Assembly: GCA_020746995.1 (NCBI GenBank)
Contig: JAGPXD010000001.1
Location: 7,502,001-7,566,000, forward strand
Direction: 5' to 3'
Origin: Plectosphaerella cucumerina
Lineage: Eukaryota > Ascomycota > Sordariomycetes > Glomerellales > Plectosphaerellaceae
Length of the DNA stretch: 64,000 nucleotides
A model generated the notes under the pieces. That model was not told where the DNA came from. It searched no databases and saw only the letters and a program-made list of their open reading frames with translations. Shown here piece by piece: positions 32,367 through 43,978 of this stretch. Position 1 is the stretch's first letter, and each line of letters opens with the position of its first letter. The position numbers and the translations under genes are program-made.

Positions 32367-34314
32367 CTAGTATCCGTACAAGTTGCCGTGATTGATATTG
32401 TTGGCCACAATGCGCTTGTTCTCCCGGATGAGCAGCGTCCTGATGACCCAAGCGCACACGACGGAGAGGAAGGCGAAGCCTGCGGAGGCGCCGAAGCCGA
32501 TGGCGTACCGGGGCTCGTCCAACTTGGGCCACAGGTAGGCGCCGTAGATGTAGCCGATCTGGCCGCCGACGTTGGTCATGGCGAGAACGACCTGGAAAAC
32601 GTCAGTTGAGGGACATGGGGACGTCCTGGGAGAGAGTAACTCACTGCTTTCTTTTCCTTGGTCTGTCCCAGGGTTGAAGATGCCCATCCAATGATGACAG
32701 AGTTAACGGAGTATGCGCCCATGGCGAAGATGAAGCACGCGACGTATCGTGCCGGGACGTTGAGCGTAGACGCTGCCAGCACGAATCCGGCCACAGCGAT
32801 GCCGAGACCGGTAGTGATATGCCACGTGCGCTCGTGGAACCTGCCGGAGCTCCAGCCGAAGAAGATGCCTGCGGCGCCGGCGAAGATGAAGGGCGGGCAG
32901 GTCATAACGAGGGTGATGGTCCTGCTGAAGCCGAGGGTCTTGATGACGGTGGGGAAGAATGAGTTGAACGAGCAGGCGCTGCAAGGGGTCAGTACGTGTT
33001 ACAATCTCCGGCAGAGGCAGGCGGCCACAAACCTGAGGTGGAAGTTCTGCATCAGGACGAACAGCCAGGTGCGCTTGTCGCGGCAGGCCTGCTTCAGGCC
33101 GTCCATGGCCGAGGCCTCGCCGGCGTCGTCGTCGAGCTTGTCGCGCTCCATGCGGGCGTGGGCGATCTCGCGCTCGCGCTCGCTGAGCCAGCGCGTTGTC
33201 AGGGGCGTGTTGGGCAGCAGCCAGAAGCCGACGATGGCGACGATGGCGGTGGCGATGCCCTCGAGGAGGAAGAGCCAGCGCCAGCCAGAGAGGCCGGCGA
33301 CGCCGCTCATGCCCTCGAAGATGCCGGCGGCGATGAGGCCCGAGAGGCCGGTGGCGAGGATCTGGGCGCAGTACAGGATGGCGATGCGGGAGGCGACCTC
33401 TGGGAAGGACGTTAGTAGAAATTCGGGGACAGAAGGTTCGGTGATGTGGCTTACCCTTTCTCGTGTAGAAGATGGAGAGCATGTAGGTCGCGCCGGGGTA
33501 GAAGGGGGCTTCGGTGATGCCGAGGAAGAAGCGGCAGGCGACGAGGCCGCCAAAGTTGTGGACGGCGGCTGTGGCAGCGGAGACGCCGGCCCAGACGACC
33601 ATCCAGGAGCTCATGTAGATGCCCGGCTGGATGCGCGTGATGAGCATGTTGGAGGGAATCTGCATCAGCACGTAGCCGACTGGAGAGAGTCAGCAAGGTT
33701 CTATGTATTTGTCGGATTTTATCAAGCTTCATTTGGGGGTTTCGGGGTTGATGGCAAGAGGGTTGAGATGGCTGGACTGGGCAACATACCGAACAGACTG
33801 TGTGGTTGTTAGCTTTGAACAAGAAAACCAGGGCAGACAGTGCTTACATGGAGACGGCTGTGTTGAAATCTGTGCCAGTCATGCCGAGATCCTCCTCGAG
33901 GTTATCCAGGCGCGCTTGGGCAATGGCATTGCGATCGACCTGGTCTTGTCAGTCTAGGGGTTCCTTGTGTAGAAGCAAGACCACTCACGTAGTTGAGGAA
34001 GTACATGATACAGAGTGTAGGCTAAAATTGCCTGTTAGCTGGATTCATCCCAAAGTCTCAATCACCACCCACCATGACGCGCCAGTCGAGCTTCCTGACG
34101 AGGGCAATCTCCTCGGGATCCGTCTTCTTGTTGGCACCGTGTAGTCCCGCTCCTCGTCGGAGACGACCCTCTTCTCATCAGCATCCGGGGCCTCGAGAAT
34201 GCCACCAGCATTATCAATGTGTTCCTCGCGGGAGGCGCGCTTCTCGGCGGTCGTGGCCATGGTGGCGTTGGTGTCTCTCGCTAGCTCGGGGGTGATGTCG
34301 ATCTGCTTTGACAT
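32367..34314 (-). CDS. Dal5-like MFS transporter (allantoate/anion:cation symporter family), one frameshift
   Basis: Eight exons on the minus strand: 34314-34073, 34021-33989, 33939-33848, 33797-33790 (8 nt), 33679-33455, 33399-33033, 32978-32645 and 32591-32367. They join to about 508 residues with every splice phase consistent. Motifs are LDWRVM-P-TLCIMYFLNYVDR, NAIAQARLDNLEEDLGM, GITEAPFYPGATYMLS-FYTR and the long cytosolic loop with WLSERERE, typical of the anion:cation symporter family with 12 membrane helices that imports allantoate, nicotinate, pantothenate or similar organic anions. The exact substrate cannot be told. Exon 1 is 242 nt, one short: near 34155 GG should be GGG to read YTGANKKTDPEE, so there is a frameshift or an assembly error. 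The gene lies convergent with the HET gene, 156 bp apart. Confidence 0.88.
33790..33797 (-). other. 8-nt micro-exon of the MFS gene
   Basis: The eight bases TCTGTTCG lie between an acceptor CACAG and a donor GTATGT. They join the split codons AT|T, CTG, TTC and G|TC to give ILFVGY, which exactly matches the conserved transmembrane region. Without this exon the frame is lost. Confidence 0.75.
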
Positions 34315-35707
34315 GCTCCTCTCGGTGGAGGGGCTGGGTGCGAATGTAAGGAGTTGGAGCACCAGAGTGTCGGATGTGGGTGATGAAGGCAGACCGGAAA
34401 GAGAATGCTTGATGGTGGCGGCACACGGTCGACTCTTATACGTATCCTGCGCTGTAACCATCCGCCTCTCAGGAATTCAGGATTTGTGAGCCGGCCGGGG
34501 GGGCCACCCCAGAGCCGCGCGAGAGGACAGACCCCCGTAGTACGAATCCGGGGTAGTTTGCCGGGCCATCATCTAGAGTCCGGGCCATATCTTGGAGTCA
34601 GAGCGTCCGCCTGGGGAAAGCTCGGCGCCATGGAGGGGCGGGGAAGCGGAGGGTTGATTTGTGAGATCGCGGGGTAGGGCACGGTGGGCGGTGCTACATC
34701 TGGGGGCCGCCGATGGGGGAAGGGGTGGATGGGATGGGTTTGGTGAGTTGAGACGTTGAGGTGATGAGGTGCTTGAGCTGTCGCGCTAGCCACGGCCTCG
34801 GAGTAGGGGGGAGCACTGGCACGTCTTGATGCCCTGATGGGGGTTTCAAGCCCGCCCGCATGTCCTCTGCACCCACCACCATCTCCCCGAGTCATACCCC
34901 GCCCGGTGACCACCCACACAGAGCAGATCACGGATAACACGGCAAGAGGCGAGGAAGTGAGCAGAGGACGAGGTGAAGGACATGGAGCAGTCAGCAGAGG
35001 GCAGGGGAGGATGCCGCCGTTGAATGGATTCAATCGTTTTCAATGTCCACATCCTCCCGGTGTCCGCCGCATCATTTTAGCTTTCAATGGCAAATGCCAC
35101 AGCGGCCAGGGCTGGAGGCTGGCCCTCATCTCTAATCACCGAAACCCCGTACCCCTCAGACGCCACGATACCAGGGTTCCAGGCCGGCCTAGGGTGTGCC
35201 CCGGACGGCGACACTTCTGGGCCCCGGACGCCCCCCCCTGCCCCGGGAATCCACACAACGCTCTGGGTCCCGTCTCCTCGGATTGACGGGTGCCGGGCGC
35301 GTGGGAAACAACACTCGAGACGGAGGGGAGGAGGAGTTCTGTCGTCCAAAGTAAGCTTTTGCCATGGGTCCGGTGTGGTCGGTGTCCTGCGGAGCCGAGC
35401 ATTGGCAACACGGGGGTTGAAGTCTGGGCGGCCGAAGTGCTGGGGCCCGATTGCGGGGAGGACAAGGAGGATGCTCCTGGGGAAGTCTTGGCTCGCACTG
35501 TGAGGATGTAGAGGCGGGGAGGTGCCACTGTTGATGACTCGAGCATGGTGGCATCAGGCAAGGAGATAGTGGATTGTTGGATTGTTGTGGTTTTGTTGGA
35601 GTTTTCACACTTCCCTCGGCATCAAGACTGGCAAGATGGCCCAGTTGCAATACTAGGAGTTACTGACCACTACTTGCCCCTCCCTTCCTGGCTGATGCAT
35701 CATGTGT
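34315..35707. other. Gene-free intergenic stretch between MFS and hydrolase
   Basis: It contains the MFS promoter (just above 34314) and the 3' side of the hydrolase. No further gene is supported; open frames on both strands have no motifs. Confidence 0.45.
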
Positions 35708-36772
35708 TCACAGCATCTTCTTCAGCCCGTCAACAAACAGTGTGATCGCCCTTTTCCCATCTTCCAGCACCCCGTCCATGGCGATGAACGGATGTGGCTG
35801 GCCCGGCATGATGGTCGTCTCAACCTGCACACCCGCATCGCTCATCTTCTTCCCCAGCGCCTCACCCTCGCTCCTCAGGACATCGAGCTCACCGAGAACC
35901 ATGACCGCAGGAGGCATCATCGACCAGTCGCCCTCCCATAGCAGCGGACTGGCCTCAGGGTGCGCCCACGCCGAGGGGTCGGGCAGATAGTGATGCCGGT
36001 ACCACGTCATTTTCTCGGCGGGCAGGGCGGGGGTGAACTCATTTTCTGTCCATGACGCGTGGGCCGGATTTTGCGAGCCGACCTCGGCCGTGTTGTCTGC
36101 CACAGGTACCGAGAGGAGCTGGAAGGAGATGCGGGGGATGTCGGGGCGGCGGGTGGCACGCTGGCACAAGACGGTAGCGATATTAGCACCGGCGGAGGAA
36201 CCACCCAGCGCGAGGCCGGACATGTCGATGCCAAGGTCGTCCGGGCCAGACCAAAGAGCCCAGAGGAGAGCCTCCCAGCAGTCGTCGATGGCCGCGGGGA
36301 AGGGGTCCTCAGGGGCGAGCCTGTGAAATCATGTCAGACACTAACTTACTGCCGTGAACGCAAAGAATATCCACCTGTAATCAACAGCAATGACGACACA
36401 GCCTGCGCGGTTGCACAGGTTCGTGGCGATGACGTTCTCCGTGTCGATGTTGCCGAGGACCCAGCCGCCGCCGTGGAACCAGAAGCAGAGGGGCCATCCC
36501 TTGGCGGGGGCGGCGCCGAGGGGAGTGAAGATGCGGATGGGGATGTCGGGGCCTTGGGTCTCCCTGCGCGGGATGGAGATGTCCTGGGTGCGGCCGACGG
36601 GGAGGAGGGGGCCGGCGCCGGGGATGAGGGTGCCGCTGTCGCGGGAGGCGGCGATGGACTGGCGGTGGACGACTTGTTTGTCGATGATATGGGTGTTGTA
36701 GAAGGTTTTGTAGACGGGGTCGAGGCGGCCGACGATGCTCTCGTGGAGCGGGTAGGGGGGAGAGGAGGCCAT
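35708..36772 (-). CDS. Alpha/beta hydrolase (HSL-type esterase)
   Basis: Two exons, 36772-36375 and 36320-35708, with a 54-nt intron (36321-36374) give 336 residues. Residues 100-104 are HGGGW, the oxyanion-hole motif of the hormone-sensitive-lipase group. GGSSAG at 172-177 supplies the nucleophile (Ser175), ELDVLRSEGE the region of the catalytic Asp, and the PHPFIAMDG stretch near the C-terminus the His. The family hydrolyses short-chain or aromatic esters; some fungal members detoxify plant or fungal compounds. No signal peptide is seen, so it is probably cytosolic. The frame stays open about 20 codons upstream of the chosen ATG with family-like residues (TVVKQLVECHPKTRQILHPN), so a further 5' exon may exist or may have been lost where the exact duplicate begins 240 bp away. 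Confidence 0.88.
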
Positions 36773-37011
36773 GTTGGGGTGGAGGATCTGGCGGGTCTTG
36801 GGATGGCACTCGACGAGCTGCTTAACGACGGTTCTCGGAACTTGTTAGATTGATCAAGGCAGGTAGCTGAATAGTTGCCACAGGTGTGGTACTGAAGTCT
36901 TGTGAATTACCAGAGATCAGAATTGCCAGTTCTCTGATTCATTCGCAGGAATTCAGATCAGGAAAAAGAGGGAATTGCCTGAGTTGATCTGGTCTGGCCA
37001 ACTTGACCTGG

Positions 37012-38264
37012 GGATCTGAGTCAGCCATCAGCCTTCTGCTCAGCATAGGCAACGCTGATGTCAACGCGGGGGAGCATCCGGCCACACAGCGCTTTCCTGG
37101 GCTGCTCAAAACGGACATGAAGCGACTGTGAAGCTCCTTTTCAACACATCGATGCTGACAAGGCGGATACAAATGGCCGGACGCCTCTTCTCTGGGCCAC
37201 TGAGAGGGGCCACTTTGTGGTGGTTAAGATGCTTGTCGGGCGAGGAGTCGTCAATATCTCCGTGGAGACGGTCTCACGGCAATGCAGCTTGCAGCACTGA
37301 ACTACCATGAAGAAGTGGAAGCGCTCCTTCTTGCGAGCCATGCGCCCACTGTGGACGGCTTTTACGGTTTACAGGCCTTATTCATGGAAGCCATGGCATT
37401 TCCAGGTCCGTCTTGAACGCGTGGCCTGGCGCTCTTTGATGCAGTGAACATCTTCTTTTGCGGAAGGCTACCCCCGTCTTCGATAACCTCTCGAACGCTG
37501 CAAGTAGATTCCCATGATCATCCTGAAAGCTGCAGCAGTTTGCAAGCCGGGCCCGCCACACCAAAAGTAAAGGTTTGATGAAGCGGAGCTACAGTACGCA
37601 CGAGGTGGCTAGGTCATCCGCGATCCAACCTGCGGCTGTCGTTGTCTCGGTGAAGCCCATCGCCTGATGACTGTTGTCAACGAGGATACTCCAGGCTATG
37701 CGTATGCTGGCCGATGAGGTTGGATGGTGTGGTGACTGTACGTGTCGAGGCGGGAGGTCGTGGGCAGTTCACCCCGGTTTCCGGACTTCACTAGTCTCTG
37801 GAAGCAACGGTCATCAACCCATCACTAGTTGCATACCCTTAGAATTGCAAGGTGCCCCCCGTCTTGGTTGTGTAGTGTACCTCACGACTGCGTGTCCCAC
37901 ATTGGCTAGCACTGTGTCATCACCCGCACCTCTTTGTCTGAAAAGTGTCAAGGAGTGTGGGAACCGGACACCGATTTCGAATCCGGCTGTACAAGACAGC
38001 GCACGATAAAGTCTAGAAATGGGTTTGCGGGGGAGGGGCGGCAGTGCCTGGACTAGTCGGTGATACTATCGGAGGTAACGACTGGCTGGCGCTGGGTCAA
38101 GAAAGGCTAGAACCTGGCAGCGATAGCGTGCACCAGACCCTGGACAACGTTGGGAAAGACTGGAACACGGACGAGGGGCTCATCTGGGTTTCCAGGACAG
38201 GGAGACAATGAGCGGCGATCACTTACAATGCGCGTCAAAGTACTGGCCCTTGGAGTACTGGTAG
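37012..38264 (+). repeat. 1253-bp exact duplicate of 12883-14135, with an ankyrin gene fragment
   Basis: The first 405 bp (37012-37416) encode the last ankyrin repeats of the NLR at 9416 (pieces such as AISLLLSIGNADVNAGE, NGHEATVKLL, GRTPLLWATERGHFVVVKML) and its stop, in the same broken frames. There is no promoter or start, so this is an orphan 3' fragment. From 37989 on, the DNA is also part of the older duplication shared with 24.5 kb. Confidence 0.9.
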
Positions 38265-41200
38265 ATATGGTTGAGGTCAACAACCTCACTGCTCCTGAGA
38301 CACCAACGCTGGCACCGTAGCTAATGCAAGCCCACGGCTCCGGTGGCTGGGGGGAGAAATAAGGGGGCACCATCCAACGGGGATGCTCACCACAGCGGCG
38401 TCAGTGACTTGTGCTGTATCCGGGCCTCGCGCACGCCCGTCTCGAGCCAGAGCCGGCCGGCAAACCTAGGGTCGTCTACCTGGAAACGGTAATTAACTTA
38501 AACGGCACCGCCGCGCTTGGGCTTGCCGGGTGTCACCACAAGGGACAGGTCGCTCCGATGGGCGACGTTTGAGTTGCACAGCGTCCTTAGCCAGAAGTCT
38601 GGAATCATGACAACTTTGCCAGGACACGCCTCGGGGGGCTGCGGGGCGAGATTAATAACGGGCAAGGGGCGGTTTGAGCTGGCCAGGATGGCGGGGGCGC
38701 CTGGACGGCCGAGGAGGTGGTCTTGTTGTACGGTTCGCCTGTCTTGTTAGACGGCTGACCGCCCTTGCTGGCCGCTGTGGCTTCTTCGGCTTGGCATGAT
38801 GATGCTGGGGAAGGACGTGTGCTTTTGGTCTGTTGGCACTGCAGGCGAGTTCAGACGAACGAGGCTTGCTGCAGTCGGGGAGGGCGTGGGCTGAATCATG
38901 GCGGCGTGGCAATTGACGGGCCAGGCGATCGTCGGTCCCTGGACTATCGGGGATGCTCGGCCGCTCTCGAGGCCGTATGGCTTCTGCAGGATGCGCCAAG
39001 CATCAACACCCCCCAAGGGATGGCGGAAATGCCCCTGGACGCCGGTTCTTGTCCGGGGAAGCGATCCGGTGCAGGCAAAGAGCCGGGGGTGGTGTGGTCG
39101 TCGGGGGGGCAAGGGGGCTCTGGGAGACGCTCCTCGTAGGCAGGTGAGACAAGGCAGGGAAGTGGCAGGGCGACGACTCGGGGATTCGCCTAGTAGCGGG
39201 GGCTTAGTTTAGCACCACCTATGTTAGGCTTAGGTCCCGTAGCGGATATTCTTGCGAGAATGATCGCCGCCCCGTCCGTGCGAACGCTTAGCGCACGACC
39301 ACGCCCAGACAGCCTTACCCTGCCCGCCCGCCCATTAGTTGCCGTCCTTGTGCGCTGGGCATGCTGAAGCGTAGCGATAGCGGGCCGTGGCTAGCCTTGG
39401 TGCAACGGGAAAAACCGCTGCATCCCGTTTCTCGAAGGTCTGCCCGTTACAGCCGTGACAGGCGCACGTGTCGTCTCAATAGGTGTTCGGATGTCCCCCG
39501 AGCAGAGGAAGCTCAAGGGCAGTTACACGGGGGGAGTGGCTTGTTGGTCCGCAATCGTGAACTCGGCGTCTGCAGGCTGAAGAAGAGTGAGAATTTGAGA
39601 TCTGTGATGTAAGATCGTCCGTCCCTACGGTGGTGGTGGTGGGTGACGGCCGCCCACGCACACCCTGCGATCGCTGTCTGCTCGACTGTAGCAAGAATTG
39701 CGTCTTATATCGGTACCTGTCAGGGCCTGTCCTCGATCAGACGCCCCTGCACCCACCACCTTGAGGGCCAGGGCCCCATCTGATCCAGCGCGCTCTGCTC
39801 TGTTTGTACGCACCTGGCGGAGGGGTTCTCCAAAAGCACCCGTCTAGAATCGACCGCCGATATTCTAACTGGCACATCTGCCCGCTATAACCTAAATCGC
39901 AGGGTAAATGCTGGGCTGCCTGTGGCGGCCAGGACATGACCCCTGCTTCTCCGCTCGCTCTGCAGATGGCCGCAGACGGTCCAACGCTTGGTTGTTCTCT
40001 CCCTGGGGGGGCGGCAAAATCGATGCCGGTCATCTCAGCGGTCTCTATCTAGGTCGCGGCAACACGTTGTTGCCACGGTCGACCTCGTTGCTGCCAAGGC
40101 ACAGCTCGCTGCCTCCGCAGGTGGCCGAGCAGCCGCGCCGTGTGACACATGAGGGGTGATGGCAGCCGTCCCCCACGTGTCCCGTTGTGGATGGCCAGAG
40201 TCAGCAACGGGCGTGCCCTCGTCTGCGGCAACGCCAGGCAGGCGCGGAACAGGCACTTGTGCCGCAAGGCAGCGGGGCCCCATCGCAGGCAGGCGACCGC
40301 CCGTCCATTCGGACTAATGCGACCACCCACCCAAGACATGTGGGTGATCATCTACTAGGGGCCACGATGTGTGGGTGAAGAGATGCGTACAGGACTTGGC
40401 TGTGGATGCAACGACCCCTGGTCAGCCCAGCTACACTCGGACCCTCTACTGCTGCTGCCGGGCGTGTGGCAATGTGACACATCTAGGGGACAGAAACCAC
40501 ATGCTGGCTGTGGCGACGTCAGCAAGGTTCATCCTTGTTGCGCTCATGGTCGTCCTGCACGAGACGGCTGGTCCAGGTCGCCCAAGGAAAGGCTTCTGGA
40601 TATTCCGCAGCTGCGGCCTTCGCCTTCAGCTGACGCCAGATGAATCACTTTTACCCCCCGGGTGCCCCGGATGCGCAGGTTCCCTGATCCTCATCCCTTC
40701 ATCCCTTCATCGTTCGCCAGCATTCATGAGACCGCCTCTCTCACATGGTACATTTGGGGTCACGGTATATACTCTCTCTCGAAACCAGTGCCTTTGATCC
40801 GTTTCCACCATGCACCACACCCACGGGGTCATGGCTCATGACGGCCACTCTCTCGATGGCATCGTGTACGGCCAGGGAGACCCGATAAGCATCCTTGAGA
40901 ACGAGCTCACCGGCGGCAGTCAACATGCCATGCGCGTCCTGAGCCTCAGCAGCCGCCAGCCAATGGCTGTGCTGTCGTCGTCGGTGTGCTGGTTGCCTGC
41001 GGACGGCAGCACGCCTCTTTCCTGGGCCGCCACGAGCCCGGCGGGAGATACCCCGGAGGTGGATGTCCTCCCCGAGAACAACCTCCCCTCGGGCCTCAGT
41101 GGCCCCTCTGTCGCAAGCCTGCTCACACCATTGACGAGCATCAGCCCGGTTGACAGCCTGAGGCGCGACTCGGCCATCAGCTCCAGCCGCAACGATGAGA

Positions 41201-42214
41201 TCGACGATGCCACTGGGGTGCGTCCTGATCTTGGTGACCTCCTGTCGAGGGCTGGTGCTGATTATTTCTCGGAGCAACATCCAGACTCTTCAGCCTGCGA
41301 ATTTGTCCCGCTTCGTCCCTACGCACACCTACGAACCCGTGGACCATCGCGCCAGGGCCGACAAGCTGAATCTGGCCAGCCCTCCCTACGGCGGCTTCCA
41401 CTCGTTGTTTAGCAAAGACCCCGCGCCTTGGAAGTCGTACCCGCAGGAAGCGAAAACATCGGTCTTGATCAACCCAAACTCCTCAGACCCCCAGGTCAAC
41501 TACATGCGCATGCAGTCGTCCTACTATTACTCTCCCGAAGCCCCTCACCACGAGAGGAGGGCACCGTCAAACCAGGCCGCTCAGACGTGGTCACAGCCGA
41601 CAGCCATGTCCGGTTATAACTGGCAGGGACAGATTGCACACCCGTACCCAGACACAGTTCCGGCAATCCAGTCATCCCAATCAGACATTCCCCTGTTCCA
41701 CCACTCAGTCTCCTTCCCTCCCGATCCAACGCAACATTACCAGATGACGAGCTCCCTTCAGTCCTACGACATGTCTCGCGCACAGGGTGGCCATTTCCCG
41801 GCGCCGTCACCCCAGGGCGCAGTACTGCAGAACCACCAGCCAACGTTCTACCGGGCCGCTGAGCAGCATATCATGGATCTCACAGATGTCAACGACCACG
41901 GCGCCCGCACCCGGCTAATGTCCACCCCAAAGCCATCCAAGCCGCACAACAGCCGCAACAGCGGGAGGTCGGAGTCGGAGCCCAAACCGACGCCAGAGGA
42001 GCAGGCTCTCCGTCCCCATGTCGTCCTGGACTATTTCCAGCGCGAAGTCAAGCCTGACGTTGATGCTCTCGAGGCACGTCAGCGGGAACAAGGGGAGTAC
42101 CCCACAGACGAGGCTCGAGCACGACTCGTCTCGGAAGCCCTGGAGCTCGTCAGACCCGCAGTCAAGAACGTCACCCGAGCGCTCGAGGCCCTCCCGCCAC
42201 AAAACTCGCAGCCT
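37989..42214 (+). repeat. Segmental duplication, copy 2 (partner 24540-29206)
   Basis: Aligned with copy 1 throughout, shorter because of indels. The downstream end, after the NSQPW codons, continues here into apparently original coding sequence, so this locus is the better candidate for the ancestral one. Confidence 0.85.
38265..40809. other. Non-coding part of duplication copy 2
   Basis: No gene is visible. The end holds the conserved cacggtatatactctctctcg-like promoter element (40760-40781) upstream of the ATG at 40810. Confidence 0.45.
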
Positions 42215-43978
42215 TGGGGTGGCACGCAGAGGCGTCTGCAGAGCGACGCCGAGCAGATCCTGTCTATGATTCAGATCATCCGCCGGAGCGCGCTCGAGGA
42301 GGCCGAGGTCCGCCAGCACGAGCCCAGGCCATCTCCCGATCAGGTCGCGAAGTCCCGGAAGGGCCTGTCGAGCCTGGTCCAGGACTACGTCGACAAGGCC
42401 GAGTACGTGGGCAAGGTCACCGGTCATGGGGCCCGGAAGGAAAAGACCGAGGCCTCTCACCGTGCCGCGGCTACAAACGGCAGGCCGCAGGCGGTGGCGT
42501 ATCCCTCAGCTGGCCTGTTATCGATTGCGTGGACTCGGGGGCAGACGACGACGCCTCCGCCGGACCAGCGCTCCAGCGCTATGGAGCATTACCACCACCA
42601 ACAGCAGCAACAGCAGCATCACATGCAGCATGGCTTGACAGCCTCGCCCGCTGCCTGCGGCGCCATGTCGGGCTTCGGCCTCCACGACCCGCACCCCCCC
42701 ATCCCCGCGGCCTCAGCAAGACCCATCCATCGCCGACGCGGCCATGGCCACCATTATGGCGCCATCCGGCGGTCCGGTTGGCCCTGGGGGGCGGATGTCT
42801 CATCACAGCCCCCCTCCCCGTGTCTCAGCTGCGGGCCTTGCCCTTGTCCAGCCGGCCCTCGGGTACGCCATGGCTGCCACCACCAACGCAAACATGTATG
42901 CCTCCCCGCCGGGGCACGAAGCGTCCTCCGCGTAGCAGCACCAGCTGCATCATCCATACGCCGGGGTCGCCCCCTCGCCATTTCCCGGCCACCTTTCCAG
43001 ATGGCCATGCCCGCGGGCAACGGCATGGCTGCCGGCTGCTCCGCCCCCGGCGTACCTCACCCTCCTCCTCCTCCACCTCCTCCGCACTACCAGGACGACT
43101 GATGGCTCATGGGAATCGACGAGCCCCCGCCCATGCCCGTGTCCGCCGGCTACTGGAGCACTTCCCCCCACCGCCGCCACCTCGGCTGCCACGCCGGCCG
43201 ACAGAGCCATCGGCACGCGGAAACGACCATTACCGACAAGCGACGCCGCACACAAACCAGCATCACCGGGCTCGAGGCCCGGGGCGCCAAGCCGCAGCAT
43301 CGAGACGGCTGTCATCCGGGCCGCCCTCGCGCTGGGATAGCTCAGCCTTCACAGGGGCAAGATCGCCGACGTCACCCCGTCCGAGACCAAGCCCTACGAC
43401 TCGCCCATCGTCCGCAACGAGCACCCCGCGTCGCCCTCGGAACCTTCCGGATTCATGTCGCCCCGAGAGTCTGGCCGGCACCAAGAGTTACGACAAGTTC
43501 AGCCCGCGATCGTCGAGTTCGCCAAGGACGGTATCAACGCGCTCATCGAGCACCAAGGCGTTCCACAACCTCAGGACCGAGAGGCTCCTGCTGACCGAAT
43601 TTTCGGCACCGCCATCGCGTAAGCCTCTTTTCAGATTTTCAGAGAGACGGCACTAATACACGGCAGTCAATGGGCAGCCTCTTGGTCCTGGGGCCTGCTT
43701 CAGGGATCGCTTTCTGGGCAAGTTCGTCAACGAAGTGGAGCTGCGGTTGCTCTTTGACCGAACAATATCCTGGACCAGCGAGGCCGCCCAACCTTCCAGT
43801 TCGCTGGCGGTCGCCATCCGCATGCTCGATGAGCTGCGCAACAACAAACTTTACACTGCCGTCGGCGGCCAAGCGCAACAAGATCAACCGGAGCTTCTCC
43901 CAACGACGACGGGTGGAGCGCCCCGGCCCGTATAACTCGCCGGGAAGCCCGACGCACTCGACCTGCAGCCTCCAGTGA
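40810..43978 (+). CDS. Hypothetical Pro/Gln/His-rich protein, longer paralogue of 27800, frameshifted 3' half
   Basis: Exon 1 is 40810-41217, the intron 41218-41293 (76 nt), and exon 2 starts at 41294 in phase 0. The frame is then open for about 470 codons and matches the paralogue up to NSQPW. It continues with a charged helical part (GTQRRLQSDAEQILSMIQII, RRSALEEAEVRQ, SSLVQDYVDKAEYVGKV) and a low-complexity HYHHQQQQQQHH tract at 42590. The first frame ends in a proline run at TGA 43100-43102, after crossing frame changes near 42715 and 42985 (the latter in a TTT run); the intervening frame meets a TAG at 42936. Coding-like sequence goes on: ETKPYDSPIVRNEHPASPSE, AIVEFAKDGINALIEHQG, a 48-nt intron at 43619-43666 (GTAAGC, branch CTAATAC), then GKFVNEVELRLLFDRTISW to 43978. 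The extent is therefore approximate. The function is unknown; composition suggests a nuclear regulator. Confidence 0.5.

Noticed and set aside
32230..33822. Several long plus-strand frames over the MFS gene
   Set aside because: They are antisense shadows; all splice sites and membrane motifs are on the minus strand.
36059..36853. 264-codon plus-strand ORF, Asp/Glu/Gly-rich
   Set aside because: It is antisense to the hydrolase, whose catalytic motifs and intron are on the minus strand.
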